Part shown: positions 38,336 through 46,735 of the stretch, one piece after another
Layout of the letters: every line of letters begins with the position of its first letter
Position numbering within the stretch: the stretch's first letter is position 1
Assembly: GCF_020852615.1 (NCBI RefSeq)
Contig: NZ_JADZAJ010000022.1
Span: 1-52,938, forward strand
Direction: 5' to 3'
DNA: 52,938 nucleotides
Source of the DNA: Nitrosomonas sp.
GTDB taxonomy: Bacteria; Pseudomonadota; Gammaproteobacteria; Burkholderiales; Nitrosomonadaceae
The notes under the pieces: model-generated
Database searches by the model: none
What the model was told of the DNA's origin: nothing
The model's input: the letters and a program-made list of their open reading frames with translations, nothing else
Program-made: the position numbers and the translations under genes

Positions 38336-39915
38336 TGAGATTATCCAGGTATGTTGCGGGTAGCCCTCTTTATTGGGGGGTATACCTGAAGGTCAGTTGT
38401 ATTCTGGGGTTAAGTAGCTGGATTTCTCAGGCAGTTTCAGCAGAATGGGATATCCGGCCCCGGGTAGTGGTGAGCGAGTCCTATACTGACAATATAGGAA
38501 TGGGTGGATTTGGCGGGGGACTGGGCGGGTTCGGTGGAGGAGGCCTCTCCGGAAGTGAGTTTATTACTCAAATTAACCCGGGAATAGACATAACGGGTCA
38601 CGGACGTCGCTTCACATCCAACTTAAACTATACCTTGAATAACCTGATATATGCCAGGAACGGGCGGTTTCAGGCACGTAATCAGCTGGCAGCCAATGGT
38701 ACAGCTGAAATTATCAAGCATTATTTTTTTATAGACGGGACTGCTACTGTTACTCAGCAGAATGCTTTTTTATTTGCCCCTTTGGCGGCTGATAATACGA
38801 ATCTGACTGGTAACAGACGTGATATTCGCGCATGGAATATTTCTCCCTATATCCAGCATCGTTTCAAGAATTTTGCTTCAGGACAGCTTCGCTATGCCCA
38901 TGGCGAGGTAGGTTCTAATGCCCGTAATTTCTTAAATAACACGGTTGACACAGTGATTTTTTCACTGAACAGTGGTTCCGCTTTCAAGACGGTTGGCTGG
39001 GGATTAAATTACGATCGTTCAGAGATAAGCCGGAAAGGCTCAGGAACCTATTTGGGTAATCTTGGGACAATAGAGATGGAGAAGGCTATTGGCTCACTCA
39101 AGTATATGGTTACTTCACAGTTTAGTCTTATTGGTACTGCTGGTTATGAACGAAACAGTTTCATTTCGATAAGAGGGCGAACATCCGGCCCCTCCTGGAC
39201 AGTCGGTTTTTCCTGGATTCCCACCAAGAGAACCAGTATCAGCGCATCTGGCGGGAAAAGATTTTTTGGTAATACCTATGCAGCAGCTATCGATCACCGT
39301 ACTCGTGCAACGGTATGGAGCTTAAGCTACAACGAGGACCTTACTACTTTTGGCCAGCAATCCTTGTCTGGCGGGCCAATCATGAATGCATCCATGCTGA
39401 GTCAGTTATTTTCAGGTACTCAGGGGGGGCAGACGCTGTTAAATCAGGGGCTTCCTCTTTCCTTCTCTGATCCCAATAATTTTTTGACCAACCGCGTATT
39501 TTTACTTAAAAACTTGAATGCTTCGCTTACCTTGAATGGTAAAAAGAACTCGCTTGTATTCCGCGCATTTAACTATTCCAGGAAATCATTTAGTCCTGAC
39601 GCGGAGGATGCCGGTTTAATGGGGACCAATGCGATATTGACTCAAAATACCACGCAGACGGGAGGAAACATGCTGTGGAATCACAGGTTGTCCCCCCGTA
39701 CAAACGCTAATATTAACTTTGGTTATATTCGAACCAGTTATGATGTAACTAATCAGACAGATGACAATATAATAGCCAGTACAGGGTTAAACAAGCAGCT
39801 CGGTGCTAATGTAAATGGTTCAATTATGTATTTCCATCAGCGTCGATTATCAAGCCGTAGTAATGCTGAATATAGCTCAAATACGATAACGGCAACTTTA
39901 AGCATGAATTTTTAG
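38335..39915 (+). CDS. XrtA-locus outer-membrane beta-barrel protein (TIGR03016 type)
   Basis: The 526-residue exported protein has a signal sequence of about 35 residues ending near AVSA. After EWDIRPRVVVSESYTDNIG comes a striking glycine-rich run (GGFGGG repeats, about 58-77), then a long region of alternating polar and aromatic residues ending in TATLSMNF, with a terminal Phe as in outer-membrane barrels. This family is restricted to PEP-CTERM/XrtA exopolysaccharide loci and probably helps polysaccharide pass the outer membrane. Translation is coupled to the kinase (TAATG overlap). Confidence 0.88.
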   Translation: MRLSRYVAGSPLYWGVYLKVSCILGLSSWISQAVSAEWDIRPRVVVSESYTDNIGMGGFGGGLGGFGGGGLSGSEFITQINPGIDITGHGRRFTSNLNYTLNNLIYARNGRFQARNQLAANGTAEIIKHYFFIDGTATVTQQNAFLFAPLAADNTNLTGNRRDIRAWNISPYIQHRFKNFASGQLRYAHGEVGSNARNFLNNTVDTVIFSLNSGSAFKTVGWGLNYDRSEISRKGSGTYLGNLGTIEMEKAIGSLKYMVTSQFSLIGTAGYERNSFISIRGRTSGPSWTVGFSWIPTKRTSISASGGKRFFGNTYAAAIDHRTRATVWSLSYNEDLTTFGQQSLSGGPIMNASMLSQLFSGTQGGQTLLNQGLPLSFSDPNNFLTNRVFLLKNLNASLTLNGKKNSLVFRAFNYSRKSFSPDAEDAGLMGTNAILTQNTTQTGGNMLWNHRLSPRTNANINFGYIRTSYDVTNQTDDNIIASTGLNKQLGANVNGSIMYFHQRRLSSRSNAEYSSNTITATLSMNF

Positions 39916-39928
39916 AAAGATAAAGCTT

Positions 39929-40762
39929 ATGTACCTGGCCTATTACGGTTTTACCGAGAAGCCGTTTCAGTTAAAACCCGATCCAAATTTCTTTTTTCCC
40001 AGCAGTGGGCACAAACGTGCTGCTGCTTATCTTGAGTATGGCCTTTCACAGGAAGATGGATTTATTATTATTACCGGTGATGTAGGCGCTGGTAAGACAA
40101 CTTTGATGCGCCATCTGTTTCAGAAGTTGAAACAGGAACGGGTTGCTGCAGCACAGTTAGTGAGCACAAGACTGGATCCGGACGATGCCTTAAGGATGGT
40201 AGTGGCTGCTTTTGGTTTGCCTTATGAAAATTTATCCAAGGCGACATTGCTGCTTGAGCTTGAGCGATTTTTTCGCAAGTGTGAGCGAGAGGGTAGCAGA
40301 GCTTTGCTGGTCGTGGATGAAGCCCAGAATCTTCAACCCCAGACGCTTGAAGAATTAAGGATGTTATCGAATTTTCAATCGGATAACAGGCCATTGCTAC
40401 AAACTTTTCTCCTTGGTCAGCCGGAATTTAGAAAAACGTTGCTTGGCAGCCAGATGCAGCAACTGCGTCAGCGGGTAATTGCAACATACCACTTGGGGCC
40501 GCTGGATCAGGCTGAAACCAGAGCTTATATTGAGCATCGCCTGCAAAAAGCCGGCTGGAGTGGGAATCCTGTATTACAGGATGGGGTTTTTGAGGTAATT
40601 CATAATTTTTCTTCAGGGATTCCACGCAAGATTAATCTATTTTGTGACCGCTTACTTATCATGGGATGTCTGGAAGAATTACAGACTTTGGGTAAAACTG
40701 AGGCCAATGAAGTGATGCTTGACATTCAGAAAGAGTTTGATCTGGCTGTGTCTCCTGAATGA
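39929..40762 (+). CDS. XrtA-system ExeA-like ATPase (TIGR03015)
   Basis: AAA-type ATPase of the GspA/ExeA group found in exosortase exopolysaccharide operons. The 277-residue protein begins MYLAYYGFTEKPFQLKPDP, the family start. Walker A is GDVGAGKTT (50-58) and Walker B ALLVVDEAQNL (Asp130, Glu131). A sensor-2 type segment GIPRKINLFCDRLL lies near 235. No membrane helix or peptidoglycan-binding extension is present. It may power or position export complexes at the envelope. The gene overlaps the deacetylase start by 4 nt (ATGA). Confidence 0.92.
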   Translation: MYLAYYGFTEKPFQLKPDPNFFFPSSGHKRAAAYLEYGLSQEDGFIIITGDVGAGKTTLMRHLFQKLKQERVAAAQLVSTRLDPDDALRMVVAAFGLPYENLSKATLLLELERFFRKCEREGSRALLVVDEAQNLQPQTLEELRMLSNFQSDNRPLLQTFLLGQPEFRKTLLGSQMQQLRQRVIATYHLGPLDQAETRAYIEHRLQKAGWSGNPVLQDGVFEVIHNFSSGIPRKINLFCDRLLIMGCLEELQTLGKTEANEVMLDIQKEFDLAVSPE

Positions 40763-41607
40763 ACTGTATGATCCGTAATGCGTTGACAATCGATGTGGAA
40801 GATTACTTCCAGGTATCTGCCTTTGCCCGGCATATTCCGCGCTCATCCTGGGATAAACTGCCGTGCAGAGTGGAAGGTAATATTGATCGGATCCTCATGC
40901 TGTTGGATGAACAAAAAATCAAGGCAACTTTCTTTACGCTGGGCTGGATAGCAGAGCGTTACCCGGCTATGGTGAAGAAAATTGTTGAAAATGGGCATGA
41001 ACTGGCCAGTCATGGCTATGCTCATCACCGTGTTACTGAACTGAATCGTGATCAATTTCATGATGATATCGTGCGTAGTAAATCCCTGCTGGAAGATATT
41101 GGTGGACAATCTGTCTGGGGATATCGTGCCCCCAGTTTTTCTATCAATAAAGATAATCTCTGGGCGCTGGATTGCCTGGAAGAAGCAGGCTATCGATATA
41201 GTTCCAGTATTTATCCGGTAGAGCATGATCATTACGGTATGCCGGATGCTCCACGTTTTGCCTTTAATCCGACTGATTCCCGGAAGATACTTGAATTACC
41301 GGTAACGACCGTACGCTTGCTGGATCGTAATTTTCCAGCAGGTGGGGGAGGTTATTTCCGTCTTTGGCCCTATGCAGTTTCGCGCTGGTTTTTACAAAGA
41401 GTCAATTCAGTTGATAAACAGCCGGCAATTTTTTATTTTCACCCCTGGGAAATTGATCCTGATCAGCCCCGGCAGACGGGAATTGGCCTCAAAACACGTT
41501 TTCGCCATTACCTTAATCTGGGCAGAATGGAAAAGAGACTTGGCTCACTAACCCGACATTTCAGCTGGGGACGTATGGATCAGATCTTTCTGCAGCGAAC
41601 AGCCTGA
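40759..41607 (+). CDS. XrtA-system polysaccharide deacetylase (DUF3473 type, TIGR03006)
   Basis: NodB-like carbohydrate esterase expected to remove N-acetyl groups from amino sugars of the polysaccharide. The 282-residue protein has LTIDVEDYFQVSAF (catalytic and metal Asp near residues 10-12), HELASHGYAHH (metal His pair near 75-79) and WGYRAPSFSI. The C-terminal DUF3473 part includes FYFHPWEIDPDQP, with the distal catalytic His. The start is ATG 40759, overlapping the ATPase stop; ATG 40768 is an equally good alternative. Deacetylation would create free amines for the acyltransferases downstream. Confidence 0.92.
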   Translation: MNCMIRNALTIDVEDYFQVSAFARHIPRSSWDKLPCRVEGNIDRILMLLDEQKIKATFFTLGWIAERYPAMVKKIVENGHELASHGYAHHRVTELNRDQFHDDIVRSKSLLEDIGGQSVWGYRAPSFSINKDNLWALDCLEEAGYRYSSSIYPVEHDHYGMPDAPRFAFNPTDSRKILELPVTTVRLLDRNFPAGGGGYFRLWPYAVSRWFLQRVNSVDKQPAIFYFHPWEIDPDQPRQTGIGLKTRFRHYLNLGRMEKRLGSLTRHFSWGRMDQIFLQRTA

Positions 41608-41610
41608 TTT

Positions 41611-42684
41611 TTGAGCGATATTACTGTGCAAAATACAGATCTGCCATTTGTGGATGGGTTACCTGGGGTTTCTGTTTTATCTGAAGATAAGTTTCAGGCG
41701 TGGGATGAGTTTGTCATGGCTTGTCCTGAAGCGACCTTTTTTCATCGTGCCGGGTGGAAGCCGGTGATAGAACAGGCTTTCGGACATAAAACCTGGTTTC
41801 TGTATGTGGAAGAGGACGGGCACATTCAAGGAGTGTTGCCTCTGGCAGAAATAAACAGTTTTTTGTTTGGACATAGTCTGAGTGCTCTGCCGTTTTGTGT
41901 ATATGGCGGTATTGCTGCCATATCAGACAGCGCGCGAACCCGGCTTGACCGGGCTGCGCAGGTGCTGGCTGCGCACCTGAAGGTTGATTATCTGGAATAC
42001 CGTAGTTTCCAGCCATTCCATCCGGATTGGCCAACCAAGGACTTATACGTCACGTTCCGAAAGACAATAGATCCCGATGCAGAACAGAATATGCTGGCGA
42101 TTCCCCGTAAACAGCGGGCCATGGTGCGTAAGGGGATCAAATACGAACTGCAAAGTGATATTGATCAGGATACCGGGCGTTTCTTTCATGCCTATTCGGC
42201 CAGTGTGCATCGACTGGGTACCCCGGTTTTTTCCCGTAAATATTTCCAGCTGTTAAAAGCTGTTTTTGCGGAAGATTGTGAACTGCTTGTTATTACCAAA
42301 GACGGCAATATTGTCAGCGCAGTCATGAGTTTCTATTTCCGGGATGAAGTCTTGCCCTATTACGGTGGTGGAACAGATGCGGCGCGGGATCTGGCGGGCA
42401 ATGATTTTATGTACTGGGAATTGATGCGGCGCGCCTGTGAGCGTGGTTATCGGGTTTTTGATTTCGGGCGCAGCAAGCAGGGAACCGGGTCGTACAGCTT
42501 CAAAAAGAACTGGGGGTTTGAGCCGCAGCCATTATTTTACGAATATCAGCTTCATAAGGCGAAAACAATCCCTGAGCATAACCCGCTTAATCCGAAATAC
42601 CAGCTTTTTATTAAAGTATGGCAAAAAATGCCATTAGTATTGGCCAATATGATTGGTCCGCATATTGTTAAAAATCTGGGTTGA
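41611..42684 (+). CDS. XrtA-system FemAB-like acyl/aminoacyl transferase (TIGR03019)
   Basis: GNAT-fold protein related to FemAB peptidyltransferases, known from exosortase loci. The 357-residue protein contains FFHRAGWKPVIEQAFGHKTWFL near the N-terminus, the central IPRKQRAMVRKGIKYEL segment and the C-terminal GNAT part DFMYWELMRRACERGYRVFDFGRSKQGTGSYSFKKNWG. The start is TTG at 41611, 3 nt after the deacetylase stop. Probable role: attach an acyl or aminoacyl group to sugar amines. The acceptor is not known from sequence. Confidence 0.9.
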   Translation: MSDITVQNTDLPFVDGLPGVSVLSEDKFQAWDEFVMACPEATFFHRAGWKPVIEQAFGHKTWFLYVEEDGHIQGVLPLAEINSFLFGHSLSALPFCVYGGIAAISDSARTRLDRAAQVLAAHLKVDYLEYRSFQPFHPDWPTKDLYVTFRKTIDPDAEQNMLAIPRKQRAMVRKGIKYELQSDIDQDTGRFFHAYSASVHRLGTPVFSRKYFQLLKAVFAEDCELLVITKDGNIVSAVMSFYFRDEVLPYYGGGTDAARDLAGNDFMYWELMRRACERGYRVFDFGRSKQGTGSYSFKKNWGFEPQPLFYEYQLHKAKTIPEHNPLNPKYQLFIKVWQKMPLVLANMIGPHIVKNLG

Positions 42685-43895
42685 GAAGGGTGCAAGGACT
42701 GCTTTACCTGACGCACAGAATTCCCTATCCTCCCAATAAGGGGGACAAAATACGTTCCTTCCACCTCTTGCAGCACCTGAGCAAGCGCTATCGCGTGTAT
42801 CTGGGCACATTTATTGATGCTGAGGAGGATTGGCAGTACGAGGAGGAAGTCAGGAATTACTGCCAGGATGTGTGCATTGCCCGGCTGGATCCATTACAGG
42901 CCAGGGTAAAAAGCCTGTACGCGTTGTCGGGTAATGATCCGCTGACTTTGGCCTATTACCGTAATACGAAACTAAAACAATGGGTTAATGGGCTGTTTGA
43001 TACCAGATCCATTCAGGACATAGTGGTGTTCTCTTCTGCCATGGCACAGTATGCTGAACATCTGTCCGATCATCATCGCGTCATTGATTTTGTCGATGTG
43101 GACTCGGATAAATGGCGGCAGTATGCGCAATCAAAGCCCTGGCCATTGAGCTGGATTTACCGCAGAGAGTCAAAGTGCTTGCTTGATTATGAAAAAAAGA
43201 TAGCCGGACAGTTCAGCTATTCGACCTTTGTTTCAGAAAAAGAGGCGGAGTTATTCAGACAGTTCGTACCGGACTCGGCAGCTAAAATTAGTTTCTTCAA
43301 CAACGGTGTTGATACTGATTTTTTCTCCCCCGCACGCGATTATCCCAACCCTTATCCGGCTGAGAAAAGAGTACTGGTATTTACCGGTGCCATGGATTAC
43401 TGGGCCAATATCGATGCGGTGAACTGGTTTGCAAATTCAGTGTTTCCTGCTGTTCATACAACACTGCCGGATGTTTGTTTTTATATCGTAGGCGCCAAAC
43501 CATCCAGGCAGGTACAAATGCTGGCCAATTTACCGGGTATACATGTAACCGGGGTTGTCGGGGATATTCGCCCTTATCTCATGCACGCAACGGCTGCTGT
43601 TGCCCCCTTGCGGATTGCGCGAGGTATTCAGAACAAGGTGCTGGAGGCAATGGCCATGCAAAAACCTGTAGTGGTTTCTGAGCAGGCAATGGAAGGTATT
43701 CATGCCATATCGGATAAAGAACTGATCGTGGCAAGGGATGCCGGGGATTTTGTTGAACGGTTGTTTTCCCTGCTTGATTCCGATGAGCAGGCAGCCATGG
43801 GGCGGCTGGCGAGAGAGCGGGTCTTACAGGACTACACCTGGTCGGCCAATCTGTCGCGAGTCGATGCGTTACTTTCGGGCGCCTGTTCTGGCTAA
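42681..43895 (+). CDS. XrtA-system glycosyltransferase (GT4-like, TIGR03087)
   Basis: Cytoplasmic GT-B enzyme that adds a sugar to the lipid-linked repeat unit. The 404-residue protein begins near LLYLTHRIPYPPNKGDKIRSFHLL, diagnostic for this exosortase-linked subfamily. It ends with the nucleotide-sugar-binding part (GDIRPYLMHATAAVAPLRIARGIQNKVLEAMAMQKPVV). The TTG at 42681 overlaps the preceding stop by 4 nt; a GTG at 42690 is also possible. No membrane helix is evident. xrtA follows after 67 nt. Confidence 0.92.
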   Translation: MRRVQGLLYLTHRIPYPPNKGDKIRSFHLLQHLSKRYRVYLGTFIDAEEDWQYEEEVRNYCQDVCIARLDPLQARVKSLYALSGNDPLTLAYYRNTKLKQWVNGLFDTRSIQDIVVFSSAMAQYAEHLSDHHRVIDFVDVDSDKWRQYAQSKPWPLSWIYRRESKCLLDYEKKIAGQFSYSTFVSEKEAELFRQFVPDSAAKISFFNNGVDTDFFSPARDYPNPYPAEKRVLVFTGAMDYWANIDAVNWFANSVFPAVHTTLPDVCFYIVGAKPSRQVQMLANLPGIHVTGVVGDIRPYLMHATAAVAPLRIARGIQNKVLEAMAMQKPVVVSEQAMEGIHAISDKELIVARDAGDFVERLFSLLDSDEQAAMGRLARERVLQDYTWSANLSRVDALLSGACSG

Positions 43896-43903
43896 GGTTT
43901 AGA

Positions 43904-43919
43904 AGAACCGGGCCGTTCT
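43904..43919 (+). other. Small inverted repeat before xrtA
   Basis: AGAAC-CGGGCC-GTTCT lies in the 67-nt gap between the glycosyltransferase and xrtA. It is one of the few gaps over 60 nt in the operon. There is no T-run, so it may tune mRNA stability or expression of xrtA rather than stop transcription. Confidence 0.25.
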
Positions 43920-43962
43920 GTTAGTCAGGTTACAATTCCTGCATTGCTTTAACCGGTCAGTC

Positions 43963-45531
43963 ATGCATACACAGATCCAGTCAAGCCTTGTATCAGGCAA
44001 TAATTCTTCAAGCGAGCAAAAGACGGCAGCATTGATAACGCTGCTGGTCATTGTATCGGTATTGGGGATTTACCACGAAACCATTGAATCAATTGTTGCC
44101 ATCTGGAACCGGTCTGATACCTACGCTCACGGTTATCTGATTGCGCCCTTCAGTATTTACATGATCTGGAAGAAGCGGGCACAGCTGGTGGCAGTCAGTT
44201 ATCTTCCTGATTACACGTCACTGCCGGTTCTGGTCGGGCTGGGATTTGGATGGCTGGCAGCGTCGGCGGCAAATGTGCTGGTAGTGGAGCAATATGCTCT
44301 GGTAGCGATGATCCCCGTAATAGTGTGGGCCATACTTGGACGGGCTGCGTTTATTACTGTTATTTTCCCGCTCGCGTATCTTCTGTTTGCTGTCCCGTTT
44401 GGTGAAGCATTGATTCCGTCGCTGGTTAATTTTACTGCTGATTTTACAGTCACAGCATTACAGGCAACAGGGATCCCGGTCTACCGTGAGGGAAGTTATT
44501 TCAGCATTCCCAGCGGTAACTGGTCAGTAGTAGAGGCTTGCAGTGGCGTACGTTATCTGATTGCTTCGGTGACGTTAGGAACGCTCTACGCTTACCTGAC
44601 TTACCGCAGTGTCAGCAGGCGACTGATATTCATTATATTTTCCATCCTGGTACCCATTATCGCCAATGGGATGCGTGCCTATCTGATCGTCATGATCGGG
44701 CATTTGAGCGGCATGACGCTTGCTGTCGGCGTAGATCATCTGGTTTATGGCTGGATTTTTTTTGGTCTGGTTATGCTCTTGCTGTTCTGGCTGGGTTCAT
44801 TCTGGCGGGAAGATCATATTGATGAGGTCGTATCAGCAGAGAGTGTTCCCACCAATCTGAAATCTTCTGCTGTTCCGGTGAAATCAATGCTGGGTATGGC
44901 TGGATCTGTTGTGGCGATTGCGCTGATCTGGCCGGTTTATCTGGATTATTTAAATAAGGAAACGGATGTACGCGCAGTACCGGAAACCAGGGTGACTGAT
45001 CCTTCCGGCAAATGGGAGGCTGACCCGACCCGACTTACCGATTGGGTTCCGGATTACACTGGTTTTTCTCAACAGTTTATTGGCCATTTTTACCAGAAAA
45101 ACAGGCGTATCAGCCTTTATATAACCTATTACCGGGGACAGAAGCAGGGAAACGGGCTGATCAGTTCCGGCAACGTTCTGGCAACTGACCGCAGTGGCTG
45201 GCGGAACGTAGACGGAGAAAGGCAGAATTTATCATTGGGATCTGCAGAATTTACTGTCAATCAGAACCAGCTGTACGGGCCGAAGGATAAATTACTGATC
45301 TGGCGGTGGTTCTGGCTGATTGAACACGAAACGGCTGATCCTTATCTTGCTAAAGCGATCCTTGCGATGAACCGGATTCTCGGTAAAGGAGAGGATGGTG
45401 CTGAAATCATAGTGGCTGCATCGTACGATCGTGATCCGGAAGAAGCTGCATCGGTGCTGCACGAATTTATGGCTGATATGAAGCCGGTGATTGTCGGGAA
45501 ACTCCTGGCTGTGCACAGCGCGCATGACTAA
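43963..45531 (+). CDS. xrtA: Exosortase A fused to an EpsI domain
   Basis: Membrane transpeptidase-like enzyme that recognises C-terminal PEP-CTERM signals, cleaves them and probably hands the protein to the polysaccharide matrix. The 522-residue protein has about eight helices up to residue 281. The catalytic residues are in place: Cys193 in VEACSGVRYLI, Arg238 in IIANGMRAYLIV and His259 in VDHLVYGW. After a linker and a further helix (about 307-325) comes an EpsI/DUF3485 domain (about 345-515) with WVPDYTGFSQQFIGHFYQ and YITYYRGQKQGNGLISSGN, probably periplasmic. The fusion implies that both parts act together. Confidence 0.94.
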   Translation: MHTQIQSSLVSGNNSSSEQKTAALITLLVIVSVLGIYHETIESIVAIWNRSDTYAHGYLIAPFSIYMIWKKRAQLVAVSYLPDYTSLPVLVGLGFGWLAASAANVLVVEQYALVAMIPVIVWAILGRAAFITVIFPLAYLLFAVPFGEALIPSLVNFTADFTVTALQATGIPVYREGSYFSIPSGNWSVVEACSGVRYLIASVTLGTLYAYLTYRSVSRRLIFIIFSILVPIIANGMRAYLIVMIGHLSGMTLAVGVDHLVYGWIFFGLVMLLLFWLGSFWREDHIDEVVSAESVPTNLKSSAVPVKSMLGMAGSVVAIALIWPVYLDYLNKETDVRAVPETRVTDPSGKWEADPTRLTDWVPDYTGFSQQFIGHFYQKNRRISLYITYYRGQKQGNGLISSGNVLATDRSGWRNVDGERQNLSLGSAEFTVNQNQLYGPKDKLLIWRWFWLIEHETADPYLAKAILAMNRILGKGEDGAEIIVAASYDRDPEEAASVLHEFMADMKPVIVGKLLAVHSAHD

Positions 45532-45550
45532 GCGAAACGGAGCCGGGAAA

Positions 45551-46723
45551 ATGTCTTGCCCGCCACTGATAGCCCATGTGATTTTTCATTTTGGCGTGGG
45601 AGGGCTGGAAAATGGCCTGGTGAATCTGATTAATCATATTCCCGAGAACCGTTACCGGCACGTCATTATTTGCCTCAAAGGGTGCTCGGAATTTCATAAA
45701 CGGCTTAACCGGGACGATGTCAGGATCATTACGCTGAATAAGCGTGAAGGTAACGATTTGAGTGTCTATGGAAAACTCTACCGGATTTTCAGGCAGCTTA
45801 AGCCAGATATCGTGCATACCCGTAACCTTGCCGCTATGGAAGCCCAGGTGATTGCTGCTGTATCCGGAGTGAAGGCACGTATACACGGGGAACATGGGCG
45901 GGATGTTTTTGATCTTGACGGGCAGAACTGGAAATATAACCTGTTGCGTAAATCGATTCGTCCGCTCGTTCACCGTTACATTACGGTTAGCAGAGACCTG
46001 GAGAGCTGGTTAACCGATACAATCAGGGTGCCCTTAACAAAAACACATCAGATTTATAACGGAGTGGAGCATCTGCATTTTCATCCGGATAACACGATTC
46101 CGGTTGAATTGTTTCCTTCCGGGTTTTTTGAAGGTAATCCATTCGTTATCGGTAGTGTTGGCAGAATGGCTGAAATCAAGGATTTTCCAACACTGATCAA
46201 GGCTTTTTTATTGTTGCACGAAAAGCAATCTGCAACAGACAGGCCCGTACGGCTCGTAATCATCGGAGATGGTATTGCAAAAGCACAATGTGAAGCTATG
46301 CTGCGCTCAGCCGGGGTTGAGCAATTTGCCTGGCTCCCGGGAGAGCGTAACGATATCGCACAACTAATGCAGGCGATGGATGTGTTTGTACTGCCATCAC
46401 TGTCCGAGGGTATTTCCAATACCATACTGGAAGCCATGGCAAGCGGTTTGCCGGTTGTGGCAACCCGGGTGGGGGGGAATACCGAACTGGTAACGGAAGG
46501 AGAAACCGGTTATCTGGTACCTTCGAGAGATCCCGCAACAATGGCCCGTGCAATCCATGGATATTGCCGGAATGATGTAATGGCCCGCAGACACGGGCAA
46601 CGTGCACGTGAAGTTATTGAGCAGCAATTCAGTATGAGTTCCATGACAAACGGTTACCTTGCAGTATATGATCGGGTATTGGGTCATGCTGTTGTTCAAC
46701 CAGAAACTGAAATAACCAACTGA
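45551..46723 (+). CDS. XrtA-system glycosyltransferase (GT4, TIGR03088)
   Basis: Second GT-B glycosyltransferase of the operon. From ATG 45551 it has 390 residues; GGAG stands 8 nt upstream and PPLIAHVIFHFGVGGLENGLVNL is the family N-terminus. ATG 45524, overlapping the xrtA stop, is an alternative. The C-terminal catalytic region reads IGSVGRMAEIKDFPTLIKAF, then LPSLSEGISNTILEAMASGLPVVATRVGGN, with the GT4 E-x7-E pattern. It probably uses a nucleotide sugar to extend the lipid-linked unit. Confidence 0.92.
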   Translation: MSCPPLIAHVIFHFGVGGLENGLVNLINHIPENRYRHVIICLKGCSEFHKRLNRDDVRIITLNKREGNDLSVYGKLYRIFRQLKPDIVHTRNLAAMEAQVIAAVSGVKARIHGEHGRDVFDLDGQNWKYNLLRKSIRPLVHRYITVSRDLESWLTDTIRVPLTKTHQIYNGVEHLHFHPDNTIPVELFPSGFFEGNPFVIGSVGRMAEIKDFPTLIKAFLLLHEKQSATDRPVRLVIIGDGIAKAQCEAMLRSAGVEQFAWLPGERNDIAQLMQAMDVFVLPSLSEGISNTILEAMASGLPVVATRVGGNTELVTEGETGYLVPSRDPATMARAIHGYCRNDVMARRHGQRAREVIEQQFSMSSMTNGYLAVYDRVLGHAVVQPETEITN

Positions 46724-46735
46724 CCGGATAAAGAT

